A DNA stretch of 64,000 nt from Enterobacter sp. kpr-6. Lineage in GTDB: Bacteria > Pseudomonadota > Gammaproteobacteria > Enterobacterales > Enterobacteriaceae. How positions within the stretch are numbered: position 1 is the stretch's first letter; the number at the start of each line of letters is the position of its first letter. Made by a program: the position numbers and the translations under genes. The stretch spans positions 482,285-546,284 of the forward strand of contig NZ_FOYH01000002.1 in NCBI RefSeq assembly GCF_900116015.1, in the 5' to 3' direction. The notes beneath the pieces are model-generated. The model did no database searches. It was not told where the DNA came from and saw nothing but the letters and a program-made list of their open reading frames with translations. This document shows positions 27,860-36,544 of the stretch, piece by piece.

Positions 27860-28848
27860 CCGCGCCTTCCCGCCGTTTAGTTTTATCCTGTTTTCTGCTG
27901 GCGATCGTCAGCCTGCTGGTGGCGCTGTGGAGCCTGAAAAGCGGCGTGGTAACGCTGACGCTTGATGAGCTTTTCGCCGCTTTACGTGGCGATGCGCCGC
28001 GCGGCATCACGCTGGTGGTGAACGAATGGCGTCTGCCGCGCGTATTAATGGCGCTGCTGGTCGGGGCCGCGCTTGGCGTCAGCGGGGCGATTTTCCAGTC
28101 GCTGATGCGTAACCCGCTCGGCAGCCCGGACGTGATGGGCTTTAACACCGGGGCGTGGAGCGGCGTGCTGGTCGCGATGGTGCTGTTTGGTCAGCACTTA
28201 ACGGCGATTGCGCTGGCGGCAATGGCGGGCGGGATTGTCACATCGCTGGTGGTCTGGCTGCTGGCCTGGCGCAACGGCATCGACACTTTCCGGCTGATCA
28301 TTATCGGCATCGGCGTGCGCGCCATGCTGGTGGCTTTCAATACCTGGCTGCTGCTGCGTGCCTCCCTTGAAACCGCGCTCACCGCCGGGCTGTGGAATGC
28401 CGGTTCGCTCAACGGCCTGACCTGGGCCAAAACCTGGCCGTCCGCACCGATTTTGCTGGTGATGTTCATCTGCGCGGGCCTTCTCGTTCGCCGGATGCGG
28501 TTGCTGGAGATGGGCGACGACACCGCCTGTGCACTCGGGGTGAGCGTTGAGCGTTCGCGCCTGCTGCTGATGCTGGTGGCGGTGGTGCTCACCGCCAGCG
28601 CTACTGCGCTTGCCGGGCCGATTTCATTTATCGCGCTGGTCGCGCCGCACATTGCCCGACGCCTGAGCGCTACCGCGCGCTGGGGGTTAACCCAGTCGGC
28701 GCTGTGCGGGGGATTGCTGCTGCTCGCCGCCGATCTCTGTGCGCAGCAGGTGTTTATTCCGTATCAGCTTCCGGTCGGCGTGGTGACCGTGAGCCTCGGC
28801 GGTATCTACCTTATCGCCCTGTTAATTAAGGAGTCCCGCAAGAAATGA
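27856..28848 (+). CDS. fepG: Ferric-enterobactin ABC transporter permease FepG
   Basis: Second FecCD-family permease, 330 residues as in E. coli, pairing with FepD. Conserved segments are EWRLPRVLMALLVGAALGVSGAIFQSLMRNPLGSPDVMGF and GPISFIALVAPHIARR. The GTG at 27856 (GTGACCGCG) overlaps the fepD stop as GTGA; the open frame extends upstream into fepD but is not coding there. It overlaps fepC by four bases. Confidence 0.96.
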   Translation: MTAPSRRLVLSCFLLAIVSLLVALWSLKSGVVTLTLDELFAALRGDAPRGITLVVNEWRLPRVLMALLVGAALGVSGAIFQSLMRNPLGSPDVMGFNTGAWSGVLVAMVLFGQHLTAIALAAMAGGIVTSLVVWLLAWRNGIDTFRLIIIGIGVRAMLVAFNTWLLLRASLETALTAGLWNAGSLNGLTWAKTWPSAPILLVMFICAGLLVRRMRLLEMGDDTACALGVSVERSRLLLMLVAVVLTASATALAGPISFIALVAPHIARRLSATARWGLTQSALCGGLLLLAADLCAQQVFIPYQLPVGVVTVSLGGIYLIALLIKESRKK

Positions 28849-29642
28849 GTGAACTTTCATCCCGCCTGCGAGGTGATGCGCTCACCCTGGGCTACGGCAA
28901 AAAAATCGTGGCGGAAAGCCTTAATGTCACCATTCCCGACGGCCATTTCACGGCGATTATTGGCCCCAACGGGTGCGGAAAGTCCACGCTGCTGCGCACC
29001 TTAAGCCGCCTGATGACGCCGACCGAAGGCCACGTTTTTCTCGACGGCGAGCAGATCCAGCGCTTTAACAGCAAAGAGGTGGCGCGGCGCATCGGGCTGT
29101 TAGCGCAAAACGCCACCACGCCCGGCGACATCACCGTGCAGGAGCTGGTGGCGCGCGGGCGCTATCCGCACCAGCCGCTGTTCACCCGCTGGCGCAAAGA
29201 GGATGACGCGGCGGTGAACCGGGCGATGCAGGCCACCGGGATTGCGGATTTAGCGCTGCAAAGCGTGGATACGCTCTCAGGCGGTCAGCGCCAGCGGGCA
29301 TGGATTGCGATGGTACTGGCGCAGGAAACCAAAATTATGCTGCTGGACGAGCCAACAACCTGGCTTGATATCAGTTATCAGATTGACGTGCTGGAGTTGT
29401 TAAGCGAGCTGAACCGTGAGCAGGGCTACACGCTGGCTGCGGTGCTGCACGATCTGAATCAGGCCTGTCGCTACGCCACGCATCTGATTGCGCTGCGGGA
29501 CGGCAGAATCGTGGCGCAGGGCGCGCCGAAAAAGATTGTGACGGCAGAACTGATCGAAGCGATTTACGGGCTGCGCTGCATCATCATTGACGATCCGGTT
29601 GCCCATACGCCGCTGGTGGTGCCGCTGGGCCGCACGCGTTAA
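28845..29642 (+). CDS. fepC: Ferric-enterobactin ABC transporter ATPase FepC
   Basis: ABC ATPase of 265 residues that powers FepDG. Walker A GPNGCGKST, signature LSGGQRQRAWIAM, Walker B IMLLDEPTTWLD and the switch histidine (AAVLHDLNQ) are all present. It is the last gene of fepDGC. Confidence 0.97.
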   Translation: MSELSSRLRGDALTLGYGKKIVAESLNVTIPDGHFTAIIGPNGCGKSTLLRTLSRLMTPTEGHVFLDGEQIQRFNSKEVARRIGLLAQNATTPGDITVQELVARGRYPHQPLFTRWRKEDDAAVNRAMQATGIADLALQSVDTLSGGQRQRAWIAMVLAQETKIMLLDEPTTWLDISYQIDVLELLSELNREQGYTLAAVLHDLNQACRYATHLIALRDGRIVAQGAPKKIVTAELIEAIYGLRCIIIDDPVAHTPLVVPLGRTR

Positions 29643-29645
29643 CCG

Positions 29646-29670
29646 GCCCGGCAGCGCAACGCCACCGGGC
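29646..29670. terminator. Hairpin between convergent fepC and fepE
   Basis: GCCCGG (29646-29651) pairs with CCGGGC (29665-29670) in the 36-bp gap. There is no clear T-run on either side, so it is a weak candidate terminator. Confidence 0.35.
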
Positions 29671-29678
29671 ACCGCCAT

Positions 29679-30812
29679 TTAATGCGACGGTTCGAGGGTC
29701 ATTTCTGGCGGTAAAACGCGGGTCATCATTGCGTTACGCAGCAGCACGCCGCCGCAGGCAATCATTCCACCCAGTACCGCGGCAATCAGCACAATAAGCG
29801 ATTTGCCGGCACCGTCTTTTTTCACCGGGTATGACGGTGAAAGCTGATAATTAAACGGCGAGAAAGAGACATCCTGGACGCTCACTTTTTCAAGCTCTGC
29901 CAGGTGATATTCACGGTTACGCAATTCCGCATTCAGATCTGAAATATCACTCAGGGATTTCTCAATCTTTAATTTCTCCTGAATACCGTCGGCACCCAGC
30001 GCGATTGAGAAATCAGGATCGTCATTGACCACCTGACCATTACTGTAAACCGGCTTCTTAATCCCGGCGGCATTTGCCACTTCAAGGGAGTAATTCAGAC
30101 GCTGAATTTTAATATCACGCTGCGTGGTTAATCTGACACGGTCAAGCGCCAGCTTTTCCCGCTCAAAACGGGTATTTAAGTCCACGGTATTGCGGATATT
30201 ATCCATCGCATCTTTGACGACACGGGCACTGATAAAATCGATATAGCCCTGAAGCACGGTCTGCGCTTCTTTGCTCGTTGGCGCGCTGAAACTTAAAGTC
30301 CAGGCAACATAAGGCAACTCCGTCTCGTTTTTCAGTTTGGCGTTATCTGCCGCTTTCATATTGCTTGCGAGGCCCACCAGCGCGCGCTGTAGCTCAAGCG
30401 GTTCAACGTTAGCCTGCTTCAGTTGCCCCATGACATCAGGGGACGCGAGGAAATATTCCTCCATCAGCGAGCGGGAACTGAACGCCTTAATAAACTGATT
30501 GAAGATTTCGCCACGGTGTAACGAGACATCAATATTCAGCACTTTAAGCTGCGTCAACATGCGATCAACTTCGCGCCACTGCATTGATTCTGCGGGGGTT
30601 ATAATCGCACTGCTGGTCCATTTCTGCGGCAGCAAAAACGAGCCGAGAACACCAAGAAGCGCAAATATCAGCGTCACGCCAATAATCTGTTTTTTCGCAG
30701 ACCATAAAACATCAATCAGCGCGAGAAGATTGATTTCGTGTTTGTGGTGGGGTTCAAGCGGATAACGGCTGAATTCCACATCCGTGTTTTGTTTAATCGT
30801 CGTTGATGACAT
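29679..30812 (-). CDS. fepE: FepE, Wzz-family O-antigen chain-length regulator
   Basis: Polysaccharide co-polymerase of 377 residues with two membrane segments, near residues 38-58 and 340-360 (SLIVLIAAVLGGMIACGGVLL), enclosing a large periplasmic coiled-coil domain. It closely matches E. coli FepE, which sets very long O-antigen chains and is not part of iron transport despite its name. It lies 236 bp downstream of entF on the same strand. Confidence 0.92.
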   Translation of the reverse strand: MSSTTIKQNTDVEFSRYPLEPHHKHEINLLALIDVLWSAKKQIIGVTLIFALLGVLGSFLLPQKWTSSAIITPAESMQWREVDRMLTQLKVLNIDVSLHRGEIFNQFIKAFSSRSLMEEYFLASPDVMGQLKQANVEPLELQRALVGLASNMKAADNAKLKNETELPYVAWTLSFSAPTSKEAQTVLQGYIDFISARVVKDAMDNIRNTVDLNTRFEREKLALDRVRLTTQRDIKIQRLNYSLEVANAAGIKKPVYSNGQVVNDDPDFSIALGADGIQEKLKIEKSLSDISDLNAELRNREYHLAELEKVSVQDVSFSPFNYQLSPSYPVKKDGAGKSLIVLIAAVLGGMIACGGVLLRNAMMTRVLPPEMTLEPSH

Positions 30813-31006
30813 TTTTTTAACTTCTTAATGAGTACAAAATAAGCAAAAGCCAACATGGGGGTATGATAAACCGAATTGAGAAAAATCTGAATAAAACTTT
30901 AACACTGCTTATCAGACACCTACAAAAAATAGTAGTTTCAGGGGAGTTTTCAGCGGAAATACTGCGCTAAAAAAATAAAAATAATTTCACTTAAGGAAGC
31001 GGAAAG

Positions 31007-31038
31007 CCCCTCCGGGATAAATTTTCACCACGGAGGGG
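31007..31038 (-). terminator. Probable terminator after entF
   Basis: CCCCTCCG (31007-31014) pairs perfectly with CGGAGGGG (31031-31038), 8 bp with a 16-base loop, 11 bases past the entF stop. In the direction of entF transcription it is followed by CTTTCC, a poor U-run. Confidence 0.55.
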
Positions 31039-31048
31039 ATCAAAACAA

Positions 31049-34000
31049 TTATTTCAACAGCGCGGCAAGCGTCGGGCCGATATCAAGAAACGCCCGGGGT
31101 GAAATAATATCGACGTGGGCACAATCCTGGCGGTAAATATCCAGATCGGCAATCCAGGGGGCCCAGGCCCGCGCCGGATCCATTCCTTCCGGCAGCGTTT
31201 TTTGCGCGACAAACAGCGTGGCTTTGCCGCCAAACGGCACGCTGTGGGCGGTGGAAAGCAGGCGCACGGCATCGCCGTAGTTGCCTTCAATCGCGCTGAA
31301 CAATTCGCCAGAAGTACTCCCCTGTTGTGCCGCCAGAAACGCCTCACGCTCGCGGTTAATTTCCGCCAGCACTTCGGGATCCAGTCCGTTGGCCTCTTTT
31401 TGCGCCCAGTTTTGCGTCTCCGGCGGCCAGGTATCCAGCAGGCCGAGAAACGCCACCGTCTCGCCGCGCGCGCGCAACCGGGCGGCGATATTCTGCGCCA
31501 GCGTACCGCCGAGCGAATAGCCAAACAGGTGATACGGCCCGGTCGGTTGGTGTGCCAGCAGCGTGGCGAGATGGTGTTCGCACACCTCATCCAGCGTGGC
31601 GGCGCTTTCCATCGGCCCGCCGGGGCGCGGCGACTGAATGCCGGTGATTGACCAGCGCGGGCTGAGGTAGCGCGCCAGCACGCTGAACTGCCAGGCAAAG
31701 CCGGACGCCGGGTGGAAGCAGAACAGCGTCGGGCCGTCGGCCTCGCGCAGCGGCAACAGCGTTTCATAGCCCAGGCGCTGCGTGGCGGCATCGTCGGCGT
31801 TTTCCAGCAGCGCGGTGAGCGCGCGAACCGTCGAGGCGACCATGATCTGCCCCGGCGTCACCGGGCGGTTACATTCCCGACTGAGCGCGGCAGCCAGGCG
31901 CATCGCCAGCAGCGAGTGCCCGCCGAGGGCAAAGAAATCGGCCTCAACGTCGTTCACCTCTGTGCCGAGCAGCGCGCTAAACGCCTGCGCGACGGCGCGT
32001 TCTGTCGCCGTCTGCGGCGCGCGGCCCGACGCTTTCGCCGCGAGAACAGGCAGCGGCAGCGCTTTACGATCCAGCTTGCCGTTAGCGCTGAGCGGCAGTT
32101 CGCTTAACTGCACCAGCACCACCGGCACCATGTGCGCGGGCAGTTGTGCCTGCAAAAGTTCCAGTAAGTTCTTATTATCGAGCGGCAGGCCCGATTCCGA
32201 AACGTAATAGCCGACCAGTTGACGGGCATCACCGCCGCCCGCCGCCGCCTGGTTCAGCACGCAGGCGTGCGCCACCGCCTGGGCTACGCCCGGCAGATTT
32301 TGCATCGCCCGGTCGATTTCACCCGGCTCGATGCGCTGGCCGCGAATTTTTAGCTGATCGTCGCTGCGACCTAAATATTCCACCGCGCCGTCCGGCAGCC
32401 AGCGGGCGACATCCCCGGTACGGTACATGCGCTCGCCTGGTGCGAACGGATCGGCGATAAAACGGCTGGCGGTGAGATCCGGCCGCCCCAGGTAGCCCTG
32501 TGCCAGTTGGATGCCGGTGAGATACAAATCCCCCGCCACGCCCGGCGGCACCGGGTGCATCATGGCATCGAGAATGCGCAGCCCCGTATTCCACACCGGG
32601 AAGCCAATCGGCACGCTGTTCCCGCGTACCGCCGCGAGTGTGTCGCCGTACGCCGGATACCAGCTTACGTCCACCGCCGCTTCCGTCGGGCCGTAGAGAT
32701 TATGCAGCGGCACGCCGGTGACCTTTTCCCACTCCCGGCACAGATCGGTCGGTAACGCCTCGCCGCTACAGAACACCTTGTTAAGCGTGCGGCAGTTCAC
32801 CACGTTTTCCGGGGTTAGCGCAGCGACAAACGCCGCCAGCATCGACGGCACGAAGTGGGTGGTGGTGACGCCAAAGCGGGCGAAAAAGTGTTGTAACGCC
32901 TGCGGATCGCGGTGCGCGTCCGGCTCGGCCATCACCAGTTTAGCTCCGGCGATAAACGGCCAGAAAAATTCCCACACCGAGACGTCAAAACTGCACGGCG
33001 TTTTTTGCGCCACCACGTCAGCCGCACTGAGCGGGTAGTGATCCTGCATCCACAGCAGGCGGTTGACGATCGCCGTCTGCCCGACCATCACCCCTTTCGG
33101 GCGGCCGGTAGAGCCGGAGGTGAAAATGATGTACGCGGTGTGTTCCGGTTGCGATGACGGCAGCGCGGCGCTGTCGGCAGGCGGCAGCGGCGCGTTGTAA
33201 CACAGGTGCGCCAGGTCCGGGATGTCGGCAAACCGCGCCCACTGATCGTCAGTGGTGATCAGCAGCCGGGGATGCGCGTCTTCAATCATCATCCGCAGGC
33301 GGTCGTCCGGGTAGCCGGTATCGAGCGGCAGCCAGGCCGCGCCCGCCTCGACAATCGCATGCAGTGCAAGGGTCAGAAACACCGAGCGCGGCAGCGCCAC
33401 GGCCACGCTGTCGCCGGGCGCAACGCCCTGCTCGCGCAGCTTTTGCGCCAGCGCCACCACCTGCTCACGCATTTCGCGGTAGCTGAACTGCCAGTGCGCA
33501 TCCATAAGCGCCGGGGCGTCAGGGGTTTTATGCGCCTGTTCCGCCACCAGCCCGCTGAGGGTAATGGCGGGGATCGCGTGTTCGGTGGCGTTAATGCGCG
33601 CAATCTGCTGGCGTTCTTCGGCAGAGATCAGTTCCGCCTCGCCAACCGGCAGCACCGAATTAGCGGCAAACTGGCGCAGCAGCGCGTCGAGGCGCGATGC
33701 ATGGGCGTTAAGCGCCTCTTCGTCGTAGCGCGCGCGGTTCGCCAGCACTTCGATTTCCAGCCCGCCCTCGTCACTGGGGAACAGGGCGATCTCCAGATCG
33801 TTCACCGGTCCGGTGGCCAGCGTATGGGTGATGCCCGGCGCGCCATCGATATCTAACTGATAATCAAACATTTTGACGTTAAGCACCGGGCCAAACAGCG
33901 CTTCATCCCCCGCCGCGCGTCCGCTGTCACGCACGATTTGTTCGGCGTCATAACGCTGATGGCGGCGCATTTTTTTAAGCGTCGCGGCGAGATTTTGCGC

Positions 34001-34930
34001 CAGTTCGCTAAGGGTGGCGCGGGCGTCGATGTGAATACCCAGCGGCAGCACGTTGAGCACCGGGCCGGTGGCGGTGAGCGCCGCCGATCCCATGCGGCGC
34101 ATAAAGATAAATCCGGCAGCGTAATCCAGCCGCCCGGAAAGACGGCCAATCCACAGCGCCACCAGTGCCAGCGCCAGATCCGCCCGCTGACTGCCCGGCA
34201 CACTCGCGGCCAACCGGGAGAAGGCCTGGCGATCGAGATTTAACTTCAGGCGCACAATATCGGTGGTCGCCGCGCGCCCCGGCAGCGGGCGGTCGGAGAG
34301 CGATACCGGCGGCGGCAGTTCACGCCGCACCTGTGCCCAGTACGCCCCGTCGCGGACATACGCTTCGCTGTCGCGGTAGCGCTGGTATTCCTCCACCACC
34401 TCCGCAAACGGCGTAAACGGTGACGCGGGGGTGGATTCGTCGTTGCGCCACGCGCGGTAAATCGCGGCGATCTGACGGGTAATGGCGGGGAAACTGAAGC
34501 CATCCACCACTAAATGATGGTAACGCTGATACCAGTACCAGCGGTTATCCGCCACGCGCAGCAACTGATGGAACACCAGCGGATTGCCGCTTTCGACGCG
34601 CAAATTCTGGTCCAGATCGGCCTGCATCTGCGCGCGCGCGGCGGCGTGCGGATCGGCGGCGTGGCGTACATCGATAACGGCAGGTTCAGCAAAGGTGAGC
34701 GATTCATCCACCCACTGGAACACCTCGCCGTTATCTTCGACAAAGCGTGTGCGCAGGGTATCGGCCTGCATCATGCCGGCGACAATCGCCTGGCAGAACA
34801 GCGGCGCGTCGAGATCGGCGTGCGCGATTTCCACGTAATGCGCCACGCTCCAGGCGTTGGGCAAGGTGGAGAGTTTTTCAGCCAGATAGATCCCGGGCTG
34901 GGCGGCGACCAAAGGCAGGCGTACGGACAT
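31049..34930 (-). CDS. entF: Enterobactin synthase EntF (NRPS)
   Basis: Non-ribosomal peptide synthetase of 1293 residues, the usual size. Domain order is condensation (1-430, HHLVVDGFS), adenylation for serine (about 460-960, YIIFTSGSTGRPKGVMVG, NLYGPTEAAVDVSWYP, YRTGDVARW), carrier (about 970-1045, FFALGGHSLLAMRL) and thioesterase (1060-1293, LFGYSLGGTLAQN). It forms DHB-Ser and cyclises three units into enterobactin. ybdZ ends one base before its start. Confidence 0.98.
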   Translation of the reverse strand: MSVRLPLVAAQPGIYLAEKLSTLPNAWSVAHYVEIAHADLDAPLFCQAIVAGMMQADTLRTRFVEDNGEVFQWVDESLTFAEPAVIDVRHAADPHAAARAQMQADLDQNLRVESGNPLVFHQLLRVADNRWYWYQRYHHLVVDGFSFPAITRQIAAIYRAWRNDESTPASPFTPFAEVVEEYQRYRDSEAYVRDGAYWAQVRRELPPPVSLSDRPLPGRAATTDIVRLKLNLDRQAFSRLAASVPGSQRADLALALVALWIGRLSGRLDYAAGFIFMRRMGSAALTATGPVLNVLPLGIHIDARATLSELAQNLAATLKKMRRHQRYDAEQIVRDSGRAAGDEALFGPVLNVKMFDYQLDIDGAPGITHTLATGPVNDLEIALFPSDEGGLEIEVLANRARYDEEALNAHASRLDALLRQFAANSVLPVGEAELISAEERQQIARINATEHAIPAITLSGLVAEQAHKTPDAPALMDAHWQFSYREMREQVVALAQKLREQGVAPGDSVAVALPRSVFLTLALHAIVEAGAAWLPLDTGYPDDRLRMMIEDAHPRLLITTDDQWARFADIPDLAHLCYNAPLPPADSAALPSSQPEHTAYIIFTSGSTGRPKGVMVGQTAIVNRLLWMQDHYPLSAADVVAQKTPCSFDVSVWEFFWPFIAGAKLVMAEPDAHRDPQALQHFFARFGVTTTHFVPSMLAAFVAALTPENVVNCRTLNKVFCSGEALPTDLCREWEKVTGVPLHNLYGPTEAAVDVSWYPAYGDTLAAVRGNSVPIGFPVWNTGLRILDAMMHPVPPGVAGDLYLTGIQLAQGYLGRPDLTASRFIADPFAPGERMYRTGDVARWLPDGAVEYLGRSDDQLKIRGQRIEPGEIDRAMQNLPGVAQAVAHACVLNQAAAGGGDARQLVGYYVSESGLPLDNKNLLELLQAQLPAHMVPVVLVQLSELPLSANGKLDRKALPLPVLAAKASGRAPQTATERAVAQAFSALLGTEVNDVEADFFALGGHSLLAMRLAAALSRECNRPVTPGQIMVASTVRALTALLENADDAATQRLGYETLLPLREADGPTLFCFHPASGFAWQFSVLARYLSPRWSITGIQSPRPGGPMESAATLDEVCEHHLATLLAHQPTGPYHLFGYSLGGTLAQNIAARLRARGETVAFLGLLDTWPPETQNWAQKEANGLDPEVLAEINREREAFLAAQQGSTSGELFSAIEGNYGDAVRLLSTAHSVPFGGKATLFVAQKTLPEGMDPARAWAPWIADLDIYRQDCAHVDIISPRAFLDIGPTLAALLK

Positions 34931-34931
34931 A

Positions 34932-35141
34932 TCAGACTCCGGAAACGAAATGAGCGGGGGTTAACGTCTGCCACTGCGCGGCAAGCCAGGCGTTGCAGGT
35001 CTCCTGCGGCGCGGGGTCGCACACCACCCGCCAGCCCGCAGGCAGCGCACACTGCACGGGCCAGAGGCTGTAGTGCTGCTGCGCGTTTTGCAGAATATAA
35101 AAATGCCCCTGCGCATCATCGAAGGGATTGCTGAAAGCCAT
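34932..35141 (-). CDS. ybdZ: YbdZ, MbtH-like activator of EntF
   Basis: MbtH-family protein of 69 residues. The family core is visible: NPFDDAQGHFYILQNAQQHYSLWP and the tryptophan-rich WLAAQWQTLTP end. It stimulates the EntF adenylation domain. It sits between fes and entF with almost no spacing, so it is part of the fes-ybdZ-entF transcript. Confidence 0.95.
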   Translation of the reverse strand: MAFSNPFDDAQGHFYILQNAQQHYSLWPVQCALPAGWRVVCDPAPQETCNAWLAAQWQTLTPAHFVSGV

Positions 35142-35157
35142 ACCAAACTCCTGTCTT

Positions 35158-36360
35158 TTAAAGCGACTGCCAGAGCGTCATCAGCCCCGCCGTCAGCCCG
35201 CCACGCCAGCACAGCGCATCGTGTCCGCCGTCAACCTGACGCCAGATCACCGGCTGTTGGGTGTGCTGTAATTGGGTTAAGAGCGCCTGATTCGCGCGAA
35301 AAATCTGCGGCTCACGCAGGCCCGCTTCCAGCAGGATGCGCAGCGTTTTCGCCGTCACTTCGCCACGCTTTAACTGTTCGATCAGCTCGCCGTCCTGCTG
35401 TGCGCCACGATGCGGCCACCAGTAAGAACCGGACTGGCTCAGCACGCAGCCAAAGCGTTCCGGCCAGTGCAGCCCGGCGTAGAGCGACGACAGCCCGCCG
35501 AAGCTCTGCCCCGCCACCAGCGTGCGTTCCGGGCGATCGCTGAAGGGCGCGATGGCAAAAACATCGGGTAATAATTCCTGCTGCACCGCCTGCCAGAAAT
35601 CGGCGTTGCAGGGCAATTCACGGCTGCGGTGCGCGGTGTCGATGGCGTCGATTAAGACATACACCGCAGGCGGCAACTGGCCGTCGCGGGTGAGCGCCGC
35701 CAGCGCAGGCCAGACGGGCATACTTTCGGCCCAGAATTGCCCGTCGAGCAGCACCGCCAGCGGGCGATCGTCACTGTTATCGTCACCGGTGGTGTAGATC
35801 CACACCCGGCGGCTATTGTTGAGAATGGCGCTGCGCCACTGAATGCATACGGGCGGCGTATAAGGTATGTCATGCGCGTTCCAGCCCGGCTGGACGGGCG
35901 CGTCCGGCAATTCAAGTGCAGATACCGCATGACCGCGCCCCCCTTTCCAGGATTGCGGATTGAGCGGATCGGAAAGCGCGTGGGGTAATAATTTGCGCCA
36001 GCCTTCACGCAGCGCCGCGCGGTCGGGCGTAGCTGTGGCAAAGACCGTATCGGCAAAATCCTGCGCGTTCGCTGAGGGAATAAAACAGTAGCTGCCGCGC
36101 CAGGTGGCATCCAGCGTGGTTTGCCAGAACCAGACATCGGTGCCCGCAATGCGGCTTAAGGATTGCGGCGCGCACTGCTGGTGATGATCGGTGACGCCGG
36201 TGATGTAGAGCCAGACCCGGCGCACGTCTGAGGTGGTTTCATCTCCCGCCGGATCGCGCCACCAGAAGGTAACCCGGCACGCGCTGTCGTTTTCACGGAA
36301 CCATTCCGGCCCGCGCTTCGCTGCCCACCAGCCTTCGCTTCCTGTCGCATGTGTTGTCAC
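35158..36360 (-). CDS. fes: Enterochelin esterase Fes
   Basis: Cytoplasmic alpha/beta-hydrolase of 400 residues that hydrolyses ferric enterobactin to release iron. It has an N-terminal domain (SEGWWAAKRGPEWF..., RVWLYITGVTDHHQQ) and the catalytic domain with nucleophile VAGQSFGG and histidine in VDGGHDALCWRGG. It is the first gene of the fes-ybdZ-entF operon, divergent from fepA across Fur boxes. Confidence 0.97.
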   Translation of the reverse strand: MTTHATGSEGWWAAKRGPEWFRENDSACRVTFWWRDPAGDETTSDVRRVWLYITGVTDHHQQCAPQSLSRIAGTDVWFWQTTLDATWRGSYCFIPSANAQDFADTVFATATPDRAALREGWRKLLPHALSDPLNPQSWKGGRGHAVSALELPDAPVQPGWNAHDIPYTPPVCIQWRSAILNNSRRVWIYTTGDDNSDDRPLAVLLDGQFWAESMPVWPALAALTRDGQLPPAVYVLIDAIDTAHRSRELPCNADFWQAVQQELLPDVFAIAPFSDRPERTLVAGQSFGGLSSLYAGLHWPERFGCVLSQSGSYWWPHRGAQQDGELIEQLKRGEVTAKTLRILLEAGLREPQIFRANQALLTQLQHTQQPVIWRQVDGGHDALCWRGGLTAGLMTLWQSL

Positions 36361-36413
36361 GATGATAACCCTATGTTTCCTGTGTCGTTTTCAGTAACAC
36401 CTGAAAAAACGTT

Positions 36414-36444
36414 GATAATATTATTGATAACTATTTTCATTTGC
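36414..36444. promoter_or_regulatory. Fur box pair, fes/fepA intergenic region
   Basis: Two overlapping Fur-like sites: GATAATATTATTGATAACT (36414-36432) and GATAACTATTTTCATTTGC (36426-36444). The second is nearly the sequence known at the E. coli fepA-fes promoters. The region is AT-rich and centrally placed between the divergent genes. Confidence 0.85.
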
Positions 36445-36544
36445 AATAGCGTATTGGCGCGCTGTGGGAAGCGCGTCTTTCAATCCCGCTGTGTCCTTCC
36501 CGTTGGGAAAGGAACGCCGGACACGGCTAAAAACAGGTAACACA